Below, in pieces: positions 7,890 through 17,332 of a stretch of DNA of 64,000 nucleotides (the stretch's first letter is position 1; every line of letters begins with the position of its first letter). A model generated the notes under the pieces. The model was not told the origin of the DNA, did no database searches, and was given only the letters and a program-made list of their open reading frames with translations. The position numbers were made by a program, and so were the translations under genes. The DNA lies in assembly GCA_964586235.1 (NCBI GenBank), contig CAZPIO010000007.1, positions 1 to 64,000 of the forward strand. Reading direction: 5' to 3'. This DNA comes from JAUCQB01 sp964586235. GTDB taxonomy: Bacteria; Planctomycetota; Phycisphaerae; UBA1845; PWPN01.

Positions 7890-9595
7890 ATTGGATCAAG
7901 CTCTCGACAGTCTTTTTGTGCGCGGCGGCGGCCGCGGTTGGACAACAGGCACTGCCGGCGACCAGTCCTGCGCGGACTCGCGTCCTGCACTTCCCCAAGG
8001 ACAATCCGGTGAAGGCCTGGCTCGCCGTGCGTCCGCCCGACGCCTCGCCCGACGGGGCGTTCGCGTCAGTCAGGCTGCGTCGCGAGAGCTTGCCCAAGGT
8101 CGGGGACAACACCAATGTACTGGGTGAACTCCGCGGTGACATCACTGTCCCGTCGGGCAAGCTGCTGGTGCTGTGCATCGCACTGCCGGCCGAGGGCAGC
8201 CTGGACCTCTCCTGGCTCTCACAGTTTGCTCCAGACGACCTGTACTCGCTACGTATCGTGCCAGCCGACCCGTACTCATTGCGTTTCCTCCCCCCAACCG
8301 ACAAAAGCTCCCAGCCCAAGCTCAGACCCGCTGGCGACATCATGCCCTATATCATGAGGCTCACTGGTCTGAGGCGTCTGAGCCTGGACGGCGTCGACCT
8401 GACGGACACGGAGCGTGACCAACTGGCCGAGCTGAAGAACCTCGAACAGCTTCCCTTCTTCTGCGACGACCTGAACCGGTTGGCGCCTTTTCGCAACCTC
8501 AAGAGTCTTTACCTGGGCCGCAATCCGAGTGACAAGGATTTGGCGCGTCTGGTGAACTTTCCCGCGTTGGAGGAGCTGAGGCTCAGCGGCGGCCTCGGAT
8601 GGACGCTGACCGATGCGGGCCTGGCCCATCTGGCCAAGCTGCCCTCCCTGCAGTCTCTGTCTTTGCAGGGAGACAGGATCACCGACGCCACCATGGCCCA
8701 GATTGCCCGCATCCCTTCGCTGAGGTTCCTGGATATCTCGGATCAGGACATCACGGACGCGGGACTGGCCCATCTGGCCAAGGCCCCTGCGCTGGAGGGC
8801 CTGAATCTCAACAATACGCTGGTGACCGATGACGGCCTGGCCCATCTGAAGTCCCTACGTACGCTCAAGGTCCTGAACCTGGTCACCGGCCGTCCTATCG
8901 TCATCAGGCCAGACAACCGTCCCCGGATCACAAGACGCGCCCTGGTCCACCTCAGCCAGATCAAATCGCTGGAGTACTTCGACCTGGACACCGGCGAGGA
9001 AGACCTGAATGACCTGTGCAAGCTCCCCAATCTCAAGTACCTGCGGGCCGGGAAGTCGGATGCGGCGCTGGGGCGAATCTTGAACATGAGGTCGCTCGAA
9101 AACCTGAATACCGGCGGACCGGACGTCACGGATGCCGGCGTGGCCCAGCTCGCCAAGCTGAGGAATCTCCAGACACTGGTGATCGCTGCCCCTCTCACCG
9201 ATCAGAGCCTTGGCCATTTGGCGAACCTGACCTCACTGCGAACGCTGAAGATCATGGGAGGCTCGCGGATTTCGATGTCGGGACTGAGACAGCTCAACAA
9301 GCTCTCCAATCTGGTCTGCCTGCACATCTACGATGACATCCTGCCGGACGGGGCCGCTCTGGATCTGAGCGGCCTGACGGCGTTGGAGGACCTGATGCTC
9401 ACCACCGACCCCGAGACGGCGTTCACCGACCGGGACTTGGCCACCATACTGAAACTGAAGAACTTGCGGCGCCTGGACTTGACCGGCGAGTACACGGCCG
9501 ACGCCAAGTCTCGCGTAACCCGTCTGCCCAGCCTTGTGTCCTGGGCCGGTGTTCTGCTGACACGCCCGGAGTGGAACAGGGGGTTCACCGAGTGA
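7886..9595 (+). CDS. Secreted leucine-rich-repeat protein 2
   Basis: This encodes 569 residues. ATG 7886 overlaps the previous stop (ATGA), with a GAGGAAA ribosome-binding site at 7874-7880; the frame is open further upstream, but that part lies inside LRR gene 1. A short normal signal peptide (MNWIKLSTVFLCAAAAAVGQ) is followed by a pre-repeat domain containing LHFPKDNPVKAW and LSWLSQFAPDDLYSLRIV, also found in the paralogs. LRR units run from about residue 150 to 540, with the signature LTDAGLAHLAKLPSLQSLSL. A central non-canonical stretch (TRRALVHLSQIKSLEYFDLD) aligns with the same region in proteins 1 and 3. It lacks the N-terminal palindrome of proteins 1 and 4. It is presumably exported; the ligand is unknown. 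Confidence 0.85.
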   Translation: MNWIKLSTVFLCAAAAAVGQQALPATSPARTRVLHFPKDNPVKAWLAVRPPDASPDGAFASVRLRRESLPKVGDNTNVLGELRGDITVPSGKLLVLCIALPAEGSLDLSWLSQFAPDDLYSLRIVPADPYSLRFLPPTDKSSQPKLRPAGDIMPYIMRLTGLRRLSLDGVDLTDTERDQLAELKNLEQLPFFCDDLNRLAPFRNLKSLYLGRNPSDKDLARLVNFPALEELRLSGGLGWTLTDAGLAHLAKLPSLQSLSLQGDRITDATMAQIARIPSLRFLDISDQDITDAGLAHLAKAPALEGLNLNNTLVTDDGLAHLKSLRTLKVLNLVTGRPIVIRPDNRPRITRRALVHLSQIKSLEYFDLDTGEEDLNDLCKLPNLKYLRAGKSDAALGRILNMRSLENLNTGGPDVTDAGVAQLAKLRNLQTLVIAAPLTDQSLGHLANLTSLRTLKIMGGSRISMSGLRQLNKLSNLVCLHIYDDILPDGAALDLSGLTALEDLMLTTDPETAFTDRDLATILKLKNLRRLDLTGEYTADAKSRVTRLPSLVSWAGVLLTRPEWNRGFTE

Positions 9596-9634
9596 GTCCC
9601 TGAGAACCGCGAGAACCAACAGGGGAAGGCCGCG

Positions 9635-11458
9635 ATGAATCAAACAGCGTCTTACAGATCGCGTCTCTGGTGGGCTGTGGGATTGGTGGTGGGCGAATTC
9701 CTCGCCCTGTCCGTCGGCCTGGCGGCAGCGCAAATGAGAAGTGCGGCGCCGCAGCCAGCGAGGGCTCGGGTACCACGCGCCACCGACAATCCAGCCCGAC
9801 AATGCTCCCTCTTTGCAGCGTCACCCGGCACTCACAACGTGGGGCTTGCTCCTGTGGAGTTGCAGACACTGCAGTTTCGTTTCGACTACACGGGTGTGTA
9901 TCTGAACACAGGTGACCAGTTTGTATTTGTCCGCGGTGCAACCCCTATGCCACCAGGCAAGCAAATGATGCTAAACCTCACACCACCGCTTTCCGGCGAT
10001 CCGGATTTCTCCTGGCTGTCTATGTTCTCACCCAACGACCTGTACAGCCTGCAGTTTCCCTTGCCCTGGCCATCCAAGCGCAAGCCCGGCGACAGTGTCT
10101 TGCCAAACATCACGCGGCTGACTGGTCTCAAGTGCCTCCAGATCACAGATACGGAGATCACAGCCAAGGGCCTGAGGCAACTTGCACAAATCACGAGCCT
10201 GGAGCGATTGAACCTCCCACTTGGAGTCACGGACGAGGGCTTGGCCGAAGTGGCTCGTCTGCCCAACCTCAGGGCCCTCGGGGGATGCCACGGTCATGTG
10301 ACCGATCAGGGGCTGGCGACTCTGGCGAGCATTCCTGCACTGGAGGAACTGGAGATCAGCAGCTTGCGGATCACGGATGCGGGCCTGGCTCATTTGACCA
10401 AACTGCCCCGGCTGCGTTTCCTGCAGTTGTGGGGATCCAGTGTCACCGACGCAGGCATGGCCCAGGTGGCGCGTATCCCTTCGCTGAGAGTCCTCAATCT
10501 CGCAGATTCCGACATCACGGATGCAGGCCTTGCCGAACTGGCCAAGGCCCCTCGGCTGGAGGCACTGAACCTCAGCAACACACCGGTGACTGACGCAGGC
10601 ATGGCTCACTTGAGGTCTCTGCACTCACTCAAGACGCTTCAACTCGCTGAGCTGCCCCGTCCTCGGCGGGATGGGAGTCGTAGTCCCAGTCGCGTCCACG
10701 TCACGGATACCGGTGTGATCCATCTCTGCGAAATCGAATCGCTGGAGTACCTTGGCCTGGTGACGAGCGATGAGGTTCTGCCTTACCTCTGCACGCTCCC
10801 AAGGATCAAGTGCTTGCACGCAGGCTCAGATCCTGACCTCGTGCGAATCTCGAAAGTGACATCCCTCGAATATGTAACCGTCGGCGGAGACCTATCCACA
10901 GTCACGGATGCCGGCCTGGCATACCTCGTCAGGCTCAAGAATCTCCAGAAACTGAACCTCTCTCTCAACAACGAGAGTCACGTCGGTGACTGTCTGGCCC
11001 AGGTGGCGCGTCTGACTTCACTGAAAACGCTGAACATCTTCGGGGCAGGTGCACGGATCATGGTGTCGGACCTGAAGCAGCTCAACCCGCTGTCCAATCT
11101 GGTCTTCCTGAACGTGTACACGAACATCCAGCAGGATGGGACTGGTCTGGACCTGAGCGGCCTGAGCGCGCTGGAGTATCTGAACCTGCATGTCGGCCCA
11201 GGAGCACCCAGATTCGCGGATCGAGACCTGACGACGATATCGAAGCTGGCCAATTTGCAGAACCTGTCCATGATGGAGAACGATTTTACCAATGAGGCCA
11301 AGGCCCGAGTGGCCCGTTTGCCCAAGCTCAAATCCTGGGTTGGTGTGGACCTATATGCGATCAGGGCCGGGCAACCGGAACGTCGGCCGGTGCCCGGCAA
11401 GCCGGGCGCTGCCAAGACCTCGGGAAAACCACAGGCGCCACGAGGGAAACCCCAATGA
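9635..11458 (+). CDS. Secreted leucine-rich-repeat protein 3
   Basis: This encodes 607 residues. ATG 9635 follows AGGGGAAGG at 9621-9629. The signal peptide has its hydrophobic core at WWAVGLVVGEFLALSVGLAA. The shared pre-repeat domain contains FSWLSMFSPNDLYSLQFPLP. LRR units of the ITDAGLAHLTKLPRLRFLQL type occupy about residues 165-380 and resume at about 420-580 after a less regular linker (HLCEIESLEYLGLVTSDEVL). The C-terminus is basic with KTSGKPQAPRGKPQ, like protein 1. Proteins 1 and 3 are the closest pair by eye, and each is followed by an ATGA-coupled partner (2 and 4), so the array may have arisen by duplication of a two-gene unit. Confidence 0.85.
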   Translation: MNQTASYRSRLWWAVGLVVGEFLALSVGLAAAQMRSAAPQPARARVPRATDNPARQCSLFAASPGTHNVGLAPVELQTLQFRFDYTGVYLNTGDQFVFVRGATPMPPGKQMMLNLTPPLSGDPDFSWLSMFSPNDLYSLQFPLPWPSKRKPGDSVLPNITRLTGLKCLQITDTEITAKGLRQLAQITSLERLNLPLGVTDEGLAEVARLPNLRALGGCHGHVTDQGLATLASIPALEELEISSLRITDAGLAHLTKLPRLRFLQLWGSSVTDAGMAQVARIPSLRVLNLADSDITDAGLAELAKAPRLEALNLSNTPVTDAGMAHLRSLHSLKTLQLAELPRPRRDGSRSPSRVHVTDTGVIHLCEIESLEYLGLVTSDEVLPYLCTLPRIKCLHAGSDPDLVRISKVTSLEYVTVGGDLSTVTDAGLAYLVRLKNLQKLNLSLNNESHVGDCLAQVARLTSLKTLNIFGAGARIMVSDLKQLNPLSNLVFLNVYTNIQQDGTGLDLSGLSALEYLNLHVGPGAPRFADRDLTTISKLANLQNLSMMENDFTNEAKARVARLPKLKSWVGVDLYAIRAGQPERRPVPGKPGAAKTSGKPQAPRGKPQ

Positions 11459-13566
11459 CTCGGTTAATAGCCTCGAAATCTCGCGCCGCTGGCCCCAGAT
11501 TCCCATCTGGGGCCCGGGTCTGTGGGGACTCCCATCCCTGTCTGTTGCGGGAATGGATTCCCGCGGGAAGGACGCCCCGGAACGGATTCCGGTGCGAGCG
11601 GATTGTGGGACTGTTCCTGGCCCTGAGCATCGCCCTGACTGTCTCGGCATCCGCCGCCGAGCAGCAAACCCGGTCCGCCACGCAGCCTGCGGGGACTCGC
11701 GTCCTGCACTTCCCCAAGAGCAGTCGGTGGATCGGAAGCCTGTTCGCGTACCCGCCGGACAGTCCACCTCGCGATGTGGTCAATACCCCCACCGATGGTG
11801 AATTCCTGGGCCGGATCCGCGGTGACATCACCGTTCCCGAGGGCAAGCTGCTCTTGCTTCTCGTCTGGGAACAGGGCGGCCGGAATCCTTCCTGTCTATC
11901 CAGGCTCGCACCCGACGACCTGTATGCGGTGTGGTTCGACAAGCCCTGGGGATCCAAGATCAACCCGGGCGATGCCATCCTCCCCCACATCACACGCCTG
12001 ACCGGTCTGCGATACCTGGGAATCGCGAATACGAACATAACCGCCAAGGGAATCAAGCAACTGGCAAAACTGCCGCACCTCGAACGACTCGCGCTGCCCC
12101 ATACAATAACCAACCAGGGCCTGGCCGAAGCCATCCGTCTGCCGAGCCTTAAAGCCCTTGGTTTGCGAAGCCGCCAGATCACCGATCAGGACGTGGCCCT
12201 TCTGGCGGGCATGCCGAAACTGGAGGAATTGGACCTTGCGGCCAATGAGATTACAGACGCAAGTCTGGCTCATCTGACCAGCCTGCCCCGTCTGCGATCC
12301 ATACACCTCTGGGGACCCAAGATCACCGACGCCGGGATGGCTTACCTGGCGCGTATTCGCTCGCTGAGAACCGTAAGCATCAGACATCTCAACGTCACGG
12401 ATGCGGGGTTGGCCGAACTGGCCAAGCTGCCTGATCTCGAGAGCATGGACCTCGTCAACACGTTGGTCACCGATGAAGGTCTGGCTCACTTGAAGCCCCT
12501 CCGTTCGCTGAAGGTGCTCGATTTCAACAGCAAAGTAGGAGACTTGACAGAAAACCGTGTCCGGCTGACGGACAGCGGGTTGGCCCACCTCGAGGGAATC
12601 GCGTCGCTGGAGGTGCTGATACTCCGAGGCGAGTTCACCGATGAGGGAATCGCTCACCTGTCCGGGCTCTCCAGACTCGTGAAGCTGGCGATCGCAGGTC
12701 ACTTCTCAGACACCGGACTGGGGCATCTGTCGAAGCTGCAGTCTCTCCGCTCTCTGGCCTTCAAAACAGACCAGCTTACGGAGGCCGGAATGGCCCGCCT
12801 CGCCGAACTGGAGTCACTGCGCACTCTGGGTATCAGTACGAAGGGGGTCACGGATGCGGGACTGGCTCACCTCGTCAGATTGCGGGACCTCAAGGAGCTG
12901 AACATCAGCGCGCCACTCACCGATCAGGGCTTGGCCCATCTGGGACGTCTAACCTCATTGACAAGGTTGAACATCGGGACCCGCAAGGCGCCTGTCTCCG
13001 TGTCGGGTTTGAGCCGGCTCAACACGCTGTCCAATCTGGTCCTGCTGAAGGTGTACGGCGACGTCCGGCAGGATGGGTCCGGTCTCGACCTGAGCGGCCT
13101 GACGATGTTGGAGCATCTGACCGTAGACACGATCGGAAAAGAAACACGATTCACCGACCAGGATTTGGCCAGCTTGGCGAAGCTGAAGCGATTACGCGAT
13201 CTGACACTCAACGGCGACTTCACCGACGAAGGCATGGCCCACCTGGGCCATTTGCCCGAACTGACCATCTTCACGACCAGTTGGCGGGAGGCGCGGATCA
13301 CGGATCGAGGCCTGGCCGAGCTGAGCAAGTGCAGGAAGCTCTGGTATCTGCACATCAGTGGCGATTTCACTGACAAGGGGTTGGCCGCCCTGGAGGACAT
13401 GCCGGAGTTGACTCTGGTGTCCAACCAGAGCAAGCGGCCGTTCAGCGACCAGGCTGTCGCCCGGTTCAAGGCCAAGAGACCCGAGGGGAGACTTACACAA
13501 AGGCCGCAGCCGCCCGGGAGTCGCACTGCCGAGAAGGGCTCCGGTAAGGTGCCTGGCAAACGATAG
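11455..13566 (+). CDS. Secreted leucine-rich-repeat protein 4
   Basis: This encodes 703 residues, the longest of the array. ATG 11455 overlaps the previous stop as ATGA and follows GAGGGAAA. As in protein 1, the hydrophobic signal core (IVGLFLALSIALTVSASAA) is displaced to about residues 50-68 by palindromic sequence coding for residues 13-39. The motif RVLHFPKSSRWIGSLFAYPP and the LSRLAPDDLYAVWF domain match the paralogs. LRR units continue almost without a break from about residue 170 to 665, more than in the other copies, with units such as LTDSGLAHLEGIASLEVLIL. The C-terminus is basic. An internal start nearer the signal core cannot be excluded, but none has a good ribosome-binding site. 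Confidence 0.85.
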   Translation: MTRLIASKSRAAGPRFPSGARVCGDSHPCLLREWIPAGRTPRNGFRCERIVGLFLALSIALTVSASAAEQQTRSATQPAGTRVLHFPKSSRWIGSLFAYPPDSPPRDVVNTPTDGEFLGRIRGDITVPEGKLLLLLVWEQGGRNPSCLSRLAPDDLYAVWFDKPWGSKINPGDAILPHITRLTGLRYLGIANTNITAKGIKQLAKLPHLERLALPHTITNQGLAEAIRLPSLKALGLRSRQITDQDVALLAGMPKLEELDLAANEITDASLAHLTSLPRLRSIHLWGPKITDAGMAYLARIRSLRTVSIRHLNVTDAGLAELAKLPDLESMDLVNTLVTDEGLAHLKPLRSLKVLDFNSKVGDLTENRVRLTDSGLAHLEGIASLEVLILRGEFTDEGIAHLSGLSRLVKLAIAGHFSDTGLGHLSKLQSLRSLAFKTDQLTEAGMARLAELESLRTLGISTKGVTDAGLAHLVRLRDLKELNISAPLTDQGLAHLGRLTSLTRLNIGTRKAPVSVSGLSRLNTLSNLVLLKVYGDVRQDGSGLDLSGLTMLEHLTVDTIGKETRFTDQDLASLAKLKRLRDLTLNGDFTDEGMAHLGHLPELTIFTTSWREARITDRGLAELSKCRKLWYLHISGDFTDKGLAALEDMPELTLVSNQSKRPFSDQAVARFKAKRPEGRLTQRPQPPGSRTAEKGSGKVPGKR
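11491..11569. repeat. Palindromes inside the N-terminal coding region of LRR gene 4
   Basis: GGCCCCAGAT (11491-11500) pairs perfectly with ATCTGGGGCC (11505-11514) around a 4-base loop. GCGGGAAT (11547-11554) pairs with ATTCCCGC (11557-11564). Both lie before the signal-peptide core, the same position as the palindrome in LRR gene 1 but with a different sequence. The reading frame stays open through them. Confidence 0.75.
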
Positions 13567-13627
13567 CTTGTGCTCCGCACGCCAGGGAGCGATGATCGAT
13601 CGCGGGAAACAACAAAGGAGGTGCCTC

Positions 13628-14011
13628 ATGTTCCGGAAGCTGTTCACCTGGTTGGCTCTTGGATCGCTCGGTCTGGCCGGCTGCTCGCAGCGATCAGACG
13701 ATGCCTCGCTCCGGAATCGCCCGGCCGGCAACGCCTTGCCTCCGGGCGCACAAACGCTTCCTGCCGACTGGCCGACGGTGAATCCGCGGGATACCTACTT
13801 TTCCTTGAACACGCGATATGGCTTGAACGACAAGCCAGAGTACATCGAGATCTGGGCCATGGGTCACTTGGCCGAGCGTCTGAGCTTTCACGAGAACGGA
13901 CAACCTCATGCCGACGACCAGATGATCCGCCGGCGGCAAGACGAAGGGGGAGACTACGAGGTTGCGATGAACAGGACGGAGATCTCCAGGTGTGCCTCTC
14001 GCAGCCCTTGA
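13628..14011 (+). CDS. Small hypothetical lipoprotein
   Basis: This encodes 127 residues. ATG 13628 follows a strong AAAGGAGGTG at 13614-13623; the open frame upstream has no such site. The N-terminus MFRKLFTWLALGSLGLAGC ends in an LAGC lipobox, so the protein is probably lipid-anchored at Cys19. The rest contains NPRDTYFSLNTRYGLNDKPE and IWAMGHLAERLSFHENGQPH, and no known family is recognised. It starts 61 bases after the LRR array on the same strand and may belong to that transcript. Confidence 0.6.
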   Translation: MFRKLFTWLALGSLGLAGCSQRSDDASLRNRPAGNALPPGAQTLPADWPTVNPRDTYFSLNTRYGLNDKPEYIEIWAMGHLAERLSFHENGQPHADDQMIRRRQDEGGDYEVAMNRTEISRCASRSP

Positions 14012-14421
14012 GCCTCCAACAGAGGGCGAGTCGGACCAGCAAGGAAGTCCTCACCCTGTACTGCCTTGCATGGGACAACAGACGGGGCTGATGCGTCGTG
14101 GGGATCGCCAAGCGGAGCCCGGTTGCCGGTTTTGCGCATAAGGACCGTGGACGGGGGTACTTGGCTGCGCACCTGCACACCGGCAGAATCGCTCCCAGCA
14201 GCCTCCAAGGGTCATGGTGGGACACGCCGCCAGCCGATAGTAGCGAAATCGTCCCGGCGCGGGAGGTGCGCTTTTTCGGCCCGCCTGGCTAAACTTTCGT
14301 GGACGGACGACGTCTAACCGAGGAGGGCCGGGTCCGGCGCGGGCCGTGCCTTGACGATTTCCCCCACAACGGGTATAGGCTTGCCGTAGTCATAACTCTC
14401 GTTCAGAAAAGGAACAATAGC
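14012..14421 (+). other. 410-base intergenic region with one promoter candidate
   Basis: No credible gene is seen; short open frames here lack ribosome-binding sites and protein-like composition. The right end holds the promoter candidate at 14351-14379 and an AAAAGGAAC ribosome-binding site for the gene starting at 14422. Confidence 0.6.
14351..14379 (+). promoter_or_regulatory. Sigma70-type promoter candidate
   Basis: TTGACG (14351-14356), a 17-base spacer, then TATAGG (14374-14379). The expected start near 14386 gives a leader of about 36 bases to ATG 14422. Confidence 0.6.
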
Positions 14422-16365
14422 ATGCAGACCAAACCAAGAGGATACCTGGCCGGTCTTATCGTGTGTTCATTGGTGGTTGCCATGACGGGCGGATTTACGG
14501 CCGCCCAGGAACCGGCCCCGCCGCCGGCCGCCAAAGCGAAACCGGTGAAGCCGGCCGCACCGGCCGACCCCAACGCGATTCTGAAAGTCATTCCTGCCAA
14601 CGCGAGCGCCTTTGTGGCCGTCCGGAACATCGCCGAGGTGGACTTCGATGTCAGCGAGGTTCTCGACAAGCTGCAACTGCCCCTGGCCGAGATGGGCTTC
14701 CCCGGCCTGCTGGACATGATCAAGGAGCGGGCGGGGATCACGGAGGGCCTCGAGGCCAACTCGGGAGCGGCCATCGCTCTGCTCGACTGCTCGAAGCTGA
14801 AAACCTCCGAGGAGCTGGAGAAACGGGCGGTCATCCTCCTGCCGACCGACAACGCCGAGGCCCTGGCCAAGGCTATGGGCGGGAGCAAACAGGGTGACGG
14901 TTATCAACTGACCCTCAATAACGAGCCGGCCATCGGGGCCGAGAAGGCCGGCTTCATGATCATCGCTCCAACCGAGGCTCAGGATGCCGTGAAGGAGGTC
15001 GTTCAGGCCAAGGAGGGGATCGAGAAGAACCTGGCCGGCGACCGCCTGAAGGCCTACGGCAGCGCGGACATATTCGGGTGGACCAATGTGCGGGGCTTCT
15101 CGCCGGAGTTGCGCGCCGAGTCTATCAACGCCCTGAAGGAAATGATGATGGCCAGGGGGCCCGTGGATGAGAAGGAAGTCGAGAAGTCGGTTTCGATGGC
15201 GAATCAGTTCCTTGAGCAACTGAAGGAAGCATCCTTCGCCGCGACGCTCGACGCGAAGCTTGGTCTGAAAATGGCCTTCTGGTTCCGAGCCCTGCCGGAT
15301 TCAGAGATCGCCAAGCGGCTGGCGACTCTGAATCTCACCAACGACCTGCTCCTCGCCGGGCTTCCGGATGAGCCGGTGATCCTGGCGGCGGGTATGGTTA
15401 ACCCGTTCTCGCCGGACAAAATACAGAAGTTCATCGATCAGTCCATCACACCTGAGATGCTTGGTCAGGAGGTTGATGAGGCACAGGTCAAAGCGCTGAA
15501 GGAATCGCTCACCAGACTGGCGACGTCGGTTGAACGCGTGAGCGCCAGTATCGCGGGCCTGTCCGGCGAAGGCGAGGACGGGATGCTGGGCGTCACCTAC
15601 GTCGCGCGGACAACCAACAGCCAGCAGGCCCAGGCCGAACTCCGCAAGCTCTTCGGCACCGTCAAGGACATGCTCATCAAGACCGCCACCGCCAGGGGGG
15701 AGTTGACCGAGGACGAGGCCAAGGCGGCCAAGGAAGCCATTCAGCTCAAGGAGAACGCCGAGAAGCTGACCGGTGCGGTGGTCGATCACCTCGTGGTGGA
15801 CCTCGCGAAGCTGCCGGACGCGGACGAGGAGCAGATCGCGCAGATCAAGAGCGTTGTCGGCCAGGAAGGGATTCTGATCCGGATCGCCCAGGTCGGCGAC
15901 AAGAATGTGGCGGTCACTTTCGGCGGCGGGGCCAAGCGGTTCGCCCAGATCGTCGATCTGGTCCAGAAAGGACAGGCGCCGCTCGCCGATCGCAAGACGA
16001 TCAAGATGGTGGCCGACCGGCTGCCAAACCAGAAGAAGATCGCGGAGGGTTATCTCAGCGTCGATCGATTGCTGGCCGTAGCAATGGAGATCTCGTCCAA
16101 GCTCGGACAGCCCATTCCGCTGCCGCTGACCATGAAGGAGACCGCGCCCCTGTCGGCGGTCGCCTCTCAGGTTGACGAGTCGTCGGTCACGATCGATATG
16201 CTCGTGCCCATCGAGTTGGCCCAGTCGGCGGCCGAGATGGCCAAGCCCATCATAATGATGTTCATGGGCGGCGGGATGCCCGGCGTCGGCGGGACCATGC
16301 CCGAAGAGGGTGAGGAAACGGAAGAGGAGGAAGCCCCCGCGCCGGTCACGCCGCCGGTCCGATGA
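14422..16365 (+). CDS. Secreted DUF3352-like protein
   Basis: This encodes 647 residues. ATG 14422 follows AAAAGGAAC; an in-frame ATG at 14299 has no ribosome-binding site and lies upstream of the promoter. A signal peptide (LAGLIVCSLVVAMTGGFTAA) and an Ala/Pro/Lys linker precede the body. The body begins VIPANASAFVAVRNIAEVDF and has alternating helices and strands with repeated acidic-basic helices such as VVQAKEGIEKNLAGDRLKAY, like the DUF3352 proteins common in planctomycetes; I assign this by pattern only. The C-terminus is Gly/Met-rich, then Glu/Pro-rich (EEGEETEEEEAPAP). No catalytic motif is visible. A hairpin terminator follows, so it is probably a single-gene transcript. Confidence 0.7.
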   Translation: MQTKPRGYLAGLIVCSLVVAMTGGFTAAQEPAPPPAAKAKPVKPAAPADPNAILKVIPANASAFVAVRNIAEVDFDVSEVLDKLQLPLAEMGFPGLLDMIKERAGITEGLEANSGAAIALLDCSKLKTSEELEKRAVILLPTDNAEALAKAMGGSKQGDGYQLTLNNEPAIGAEKAGFMIIAPTEAQDAVKEVVQAKEGIEKNLAGDRLKAYGSADIFGWTNVRGFSPELRAESINALKEMMMARGPVDEKEVEKSVSMANQFLEQLKEASFAATLDAKLGLKMAFWFRALPDSEIAKRLATLNLTNDLLLAGLPDEPVILAAGMVNPFSPDKIQKFIDQSITPEMLGQEVDEAQVKALKESLTRLATSVERVSASIAGLSGEGEDGMLGVTYVARTTNSQQAQAELRKLFGTVKDMLIKTATARGELTEDEAKAAKEAIQLKENAEKLTGAVVDHLVVDLAKLPDADEEQIAQIKSVVGQEGILIRIAQVGDKNVAVTFGGGAKRFAQIVDLVQKGQAPLADRKTIKMVADRLPNQKKIAEGYLSVDRLLAVAMEISSKLGQPIPLPLTMKETAPLSAVASQVDESSVTIDMLVPIELAQSAAEMAKPIIMMFMGGGMPGVGGTMPEEGEETEEEEAPAPVTPPVR

Positions 16366-16411
16366 CGCCGCAACGGGCGTCGCGGACGCTCCAGGCGACA
16401 ACACGAAACGC

Positions 16412-16453
16412 AAGCCCGCGAGGCCTGGTCAGGTCTCGCGGGCTTGTTTTCTT
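16412..16453 (+). terminator. Rho-independent terminator
   Basis: AAGCCCGCGAGGCC (16412-16425) pairs with GGTCTCGCGGGCTT (16432-16445) with one mismatch and is followed by GTTTTCTT. It ends the transcript of the DUF3352-like gene. Confidence 0.85.
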
Positions 16454-16492
16454 ATACGGCCGTGAAACGGATCCGACTGTCGCAACGCGCGA

Positions 16493-17023
16493 TCAGAGCT
16501 GCGACCTCAGGTTTCTGAGGAAACCCTGGTACACGCCGGGGGGAACGTTCGCCAGGTTGGGCGGCGGTAACTGGTCCGTGGCCAGTTGGTCGATCACTTC
16601 GAGGGCCTCGGCTTTCTGACGCTGGAGGACGACCAGCTTCTGGGCCACCAGGTCGAAGTTGGCGTCGCGCATTGCCTCCAGGTAGGCGAGCACGGTCTCG
16701 CGGGCGTTGCCGCCTCCTTCACCGGCCGCGCGGCTTGCCGGCCGGCCGGCCGTCGATCCCGAACGACGGTTGTTCGACTCGTCGCCGCCGATGGCTTCGC
16801 GCTCCAAAGCTCGCTCCAGAGCCCGGCGCTCCTGCTGAAGTGCCTGTTCGCGCTCCAGATCGGCGGCGTCTTCGGGGGCCATCGGCAGCTCGTCGAGTTC
16901 CTCCGGCGGCACGGGAATGTACAATTCATGCCCGCAGGCGGGACACTTGGCCCGGGTCCCCGCCCGCTCCGACGTCGCGCGAAGCATCTTGCCGCAGCTT
17001 TCACATCGCAGTTCAATACTCAC
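16493..17023 (-). CDS. Zinc-ribbon protein with C-terminal helical region
   Basis: This encodes 176 residues. The start is GTG 17023, with GGGAGG 6 bases before it; the longer frame upstream is not protein-like. Residues 1-35 form a ribbon with CESC and CPAC knuckles spaced about 20 residues apart (VSIELRCESCGKMLRATSER), presumably one zinc ion. Residues 45-90 are a charged Glu/Arg helix likely to be coiled coil, then a Gly/Ala/Arg linker, then a helical module (ETVLAYLEAMRDANFDLVAQ) of unknown role. Such ribbons are common on planctomycete membrane or signalling proteins, but there is no membrane segment here. It converges with the DUF3352-like gene. Confidence 0.7.
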   Translation of the reverse strand: MSIELRCESCGKMLRATSERAGTRAKCPACGHELYIPVPPEELDELPMAPEDAADLEREQALQQERRALERALEREAIGGDESNNRRSGSTAGRPASRAAGEGGGNARETVLAYLEAMRDANFDLVAQKLVVLQRQKAEALEVIDQLATDQLPPPNLANVPPGVYQGFLRNLRSQL

Positions 17024-17332
17024 GGACCGCCTCCCATTCGTTCGATGCCTGCAGAGGGCCTCAGGATGTCTTCCCGGAAGAAACGTCTGCGCGGTATCCC
17101 TCACGGCCAGCCGGCCCCTGACGCCTTCCAGTCTAATAGATTCGCCACTGGTTCGCCAACGCCCCGGCCTGGACCGGGCGGCAGCAGGGTGGCAACACGC
17201 CGGACGGGTGCCGGGTGGTGGCCTGGTCCCGTTTTCTGCTGGCGGGGGGCTGCGGAAGAACGGCCTACGTGGAGGCCGGCGGCTGCGGAAAACGGCACCT
17301 TACGCTGCAAGGCCTCTTCGGAGGTCCTGTGC
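17024..17332. other. 309-base gap between zinc-ribbon gene and MATE gene
   Basis: This lies 3' of the MATE gene and 5' of the zinc-ribbon gene. I see only GC-rich sequence with short self-complementary pieces, no convincing gene and no clear promoter. Confidence 0.5.

Noticed and set aside
14012..14421. Possible small genes and an RNA gene in the gap.
   Set aside because: Short frames lack ribosome-binding sites and I found no tRNA, tmRNA, RNase P or SRP signature there.
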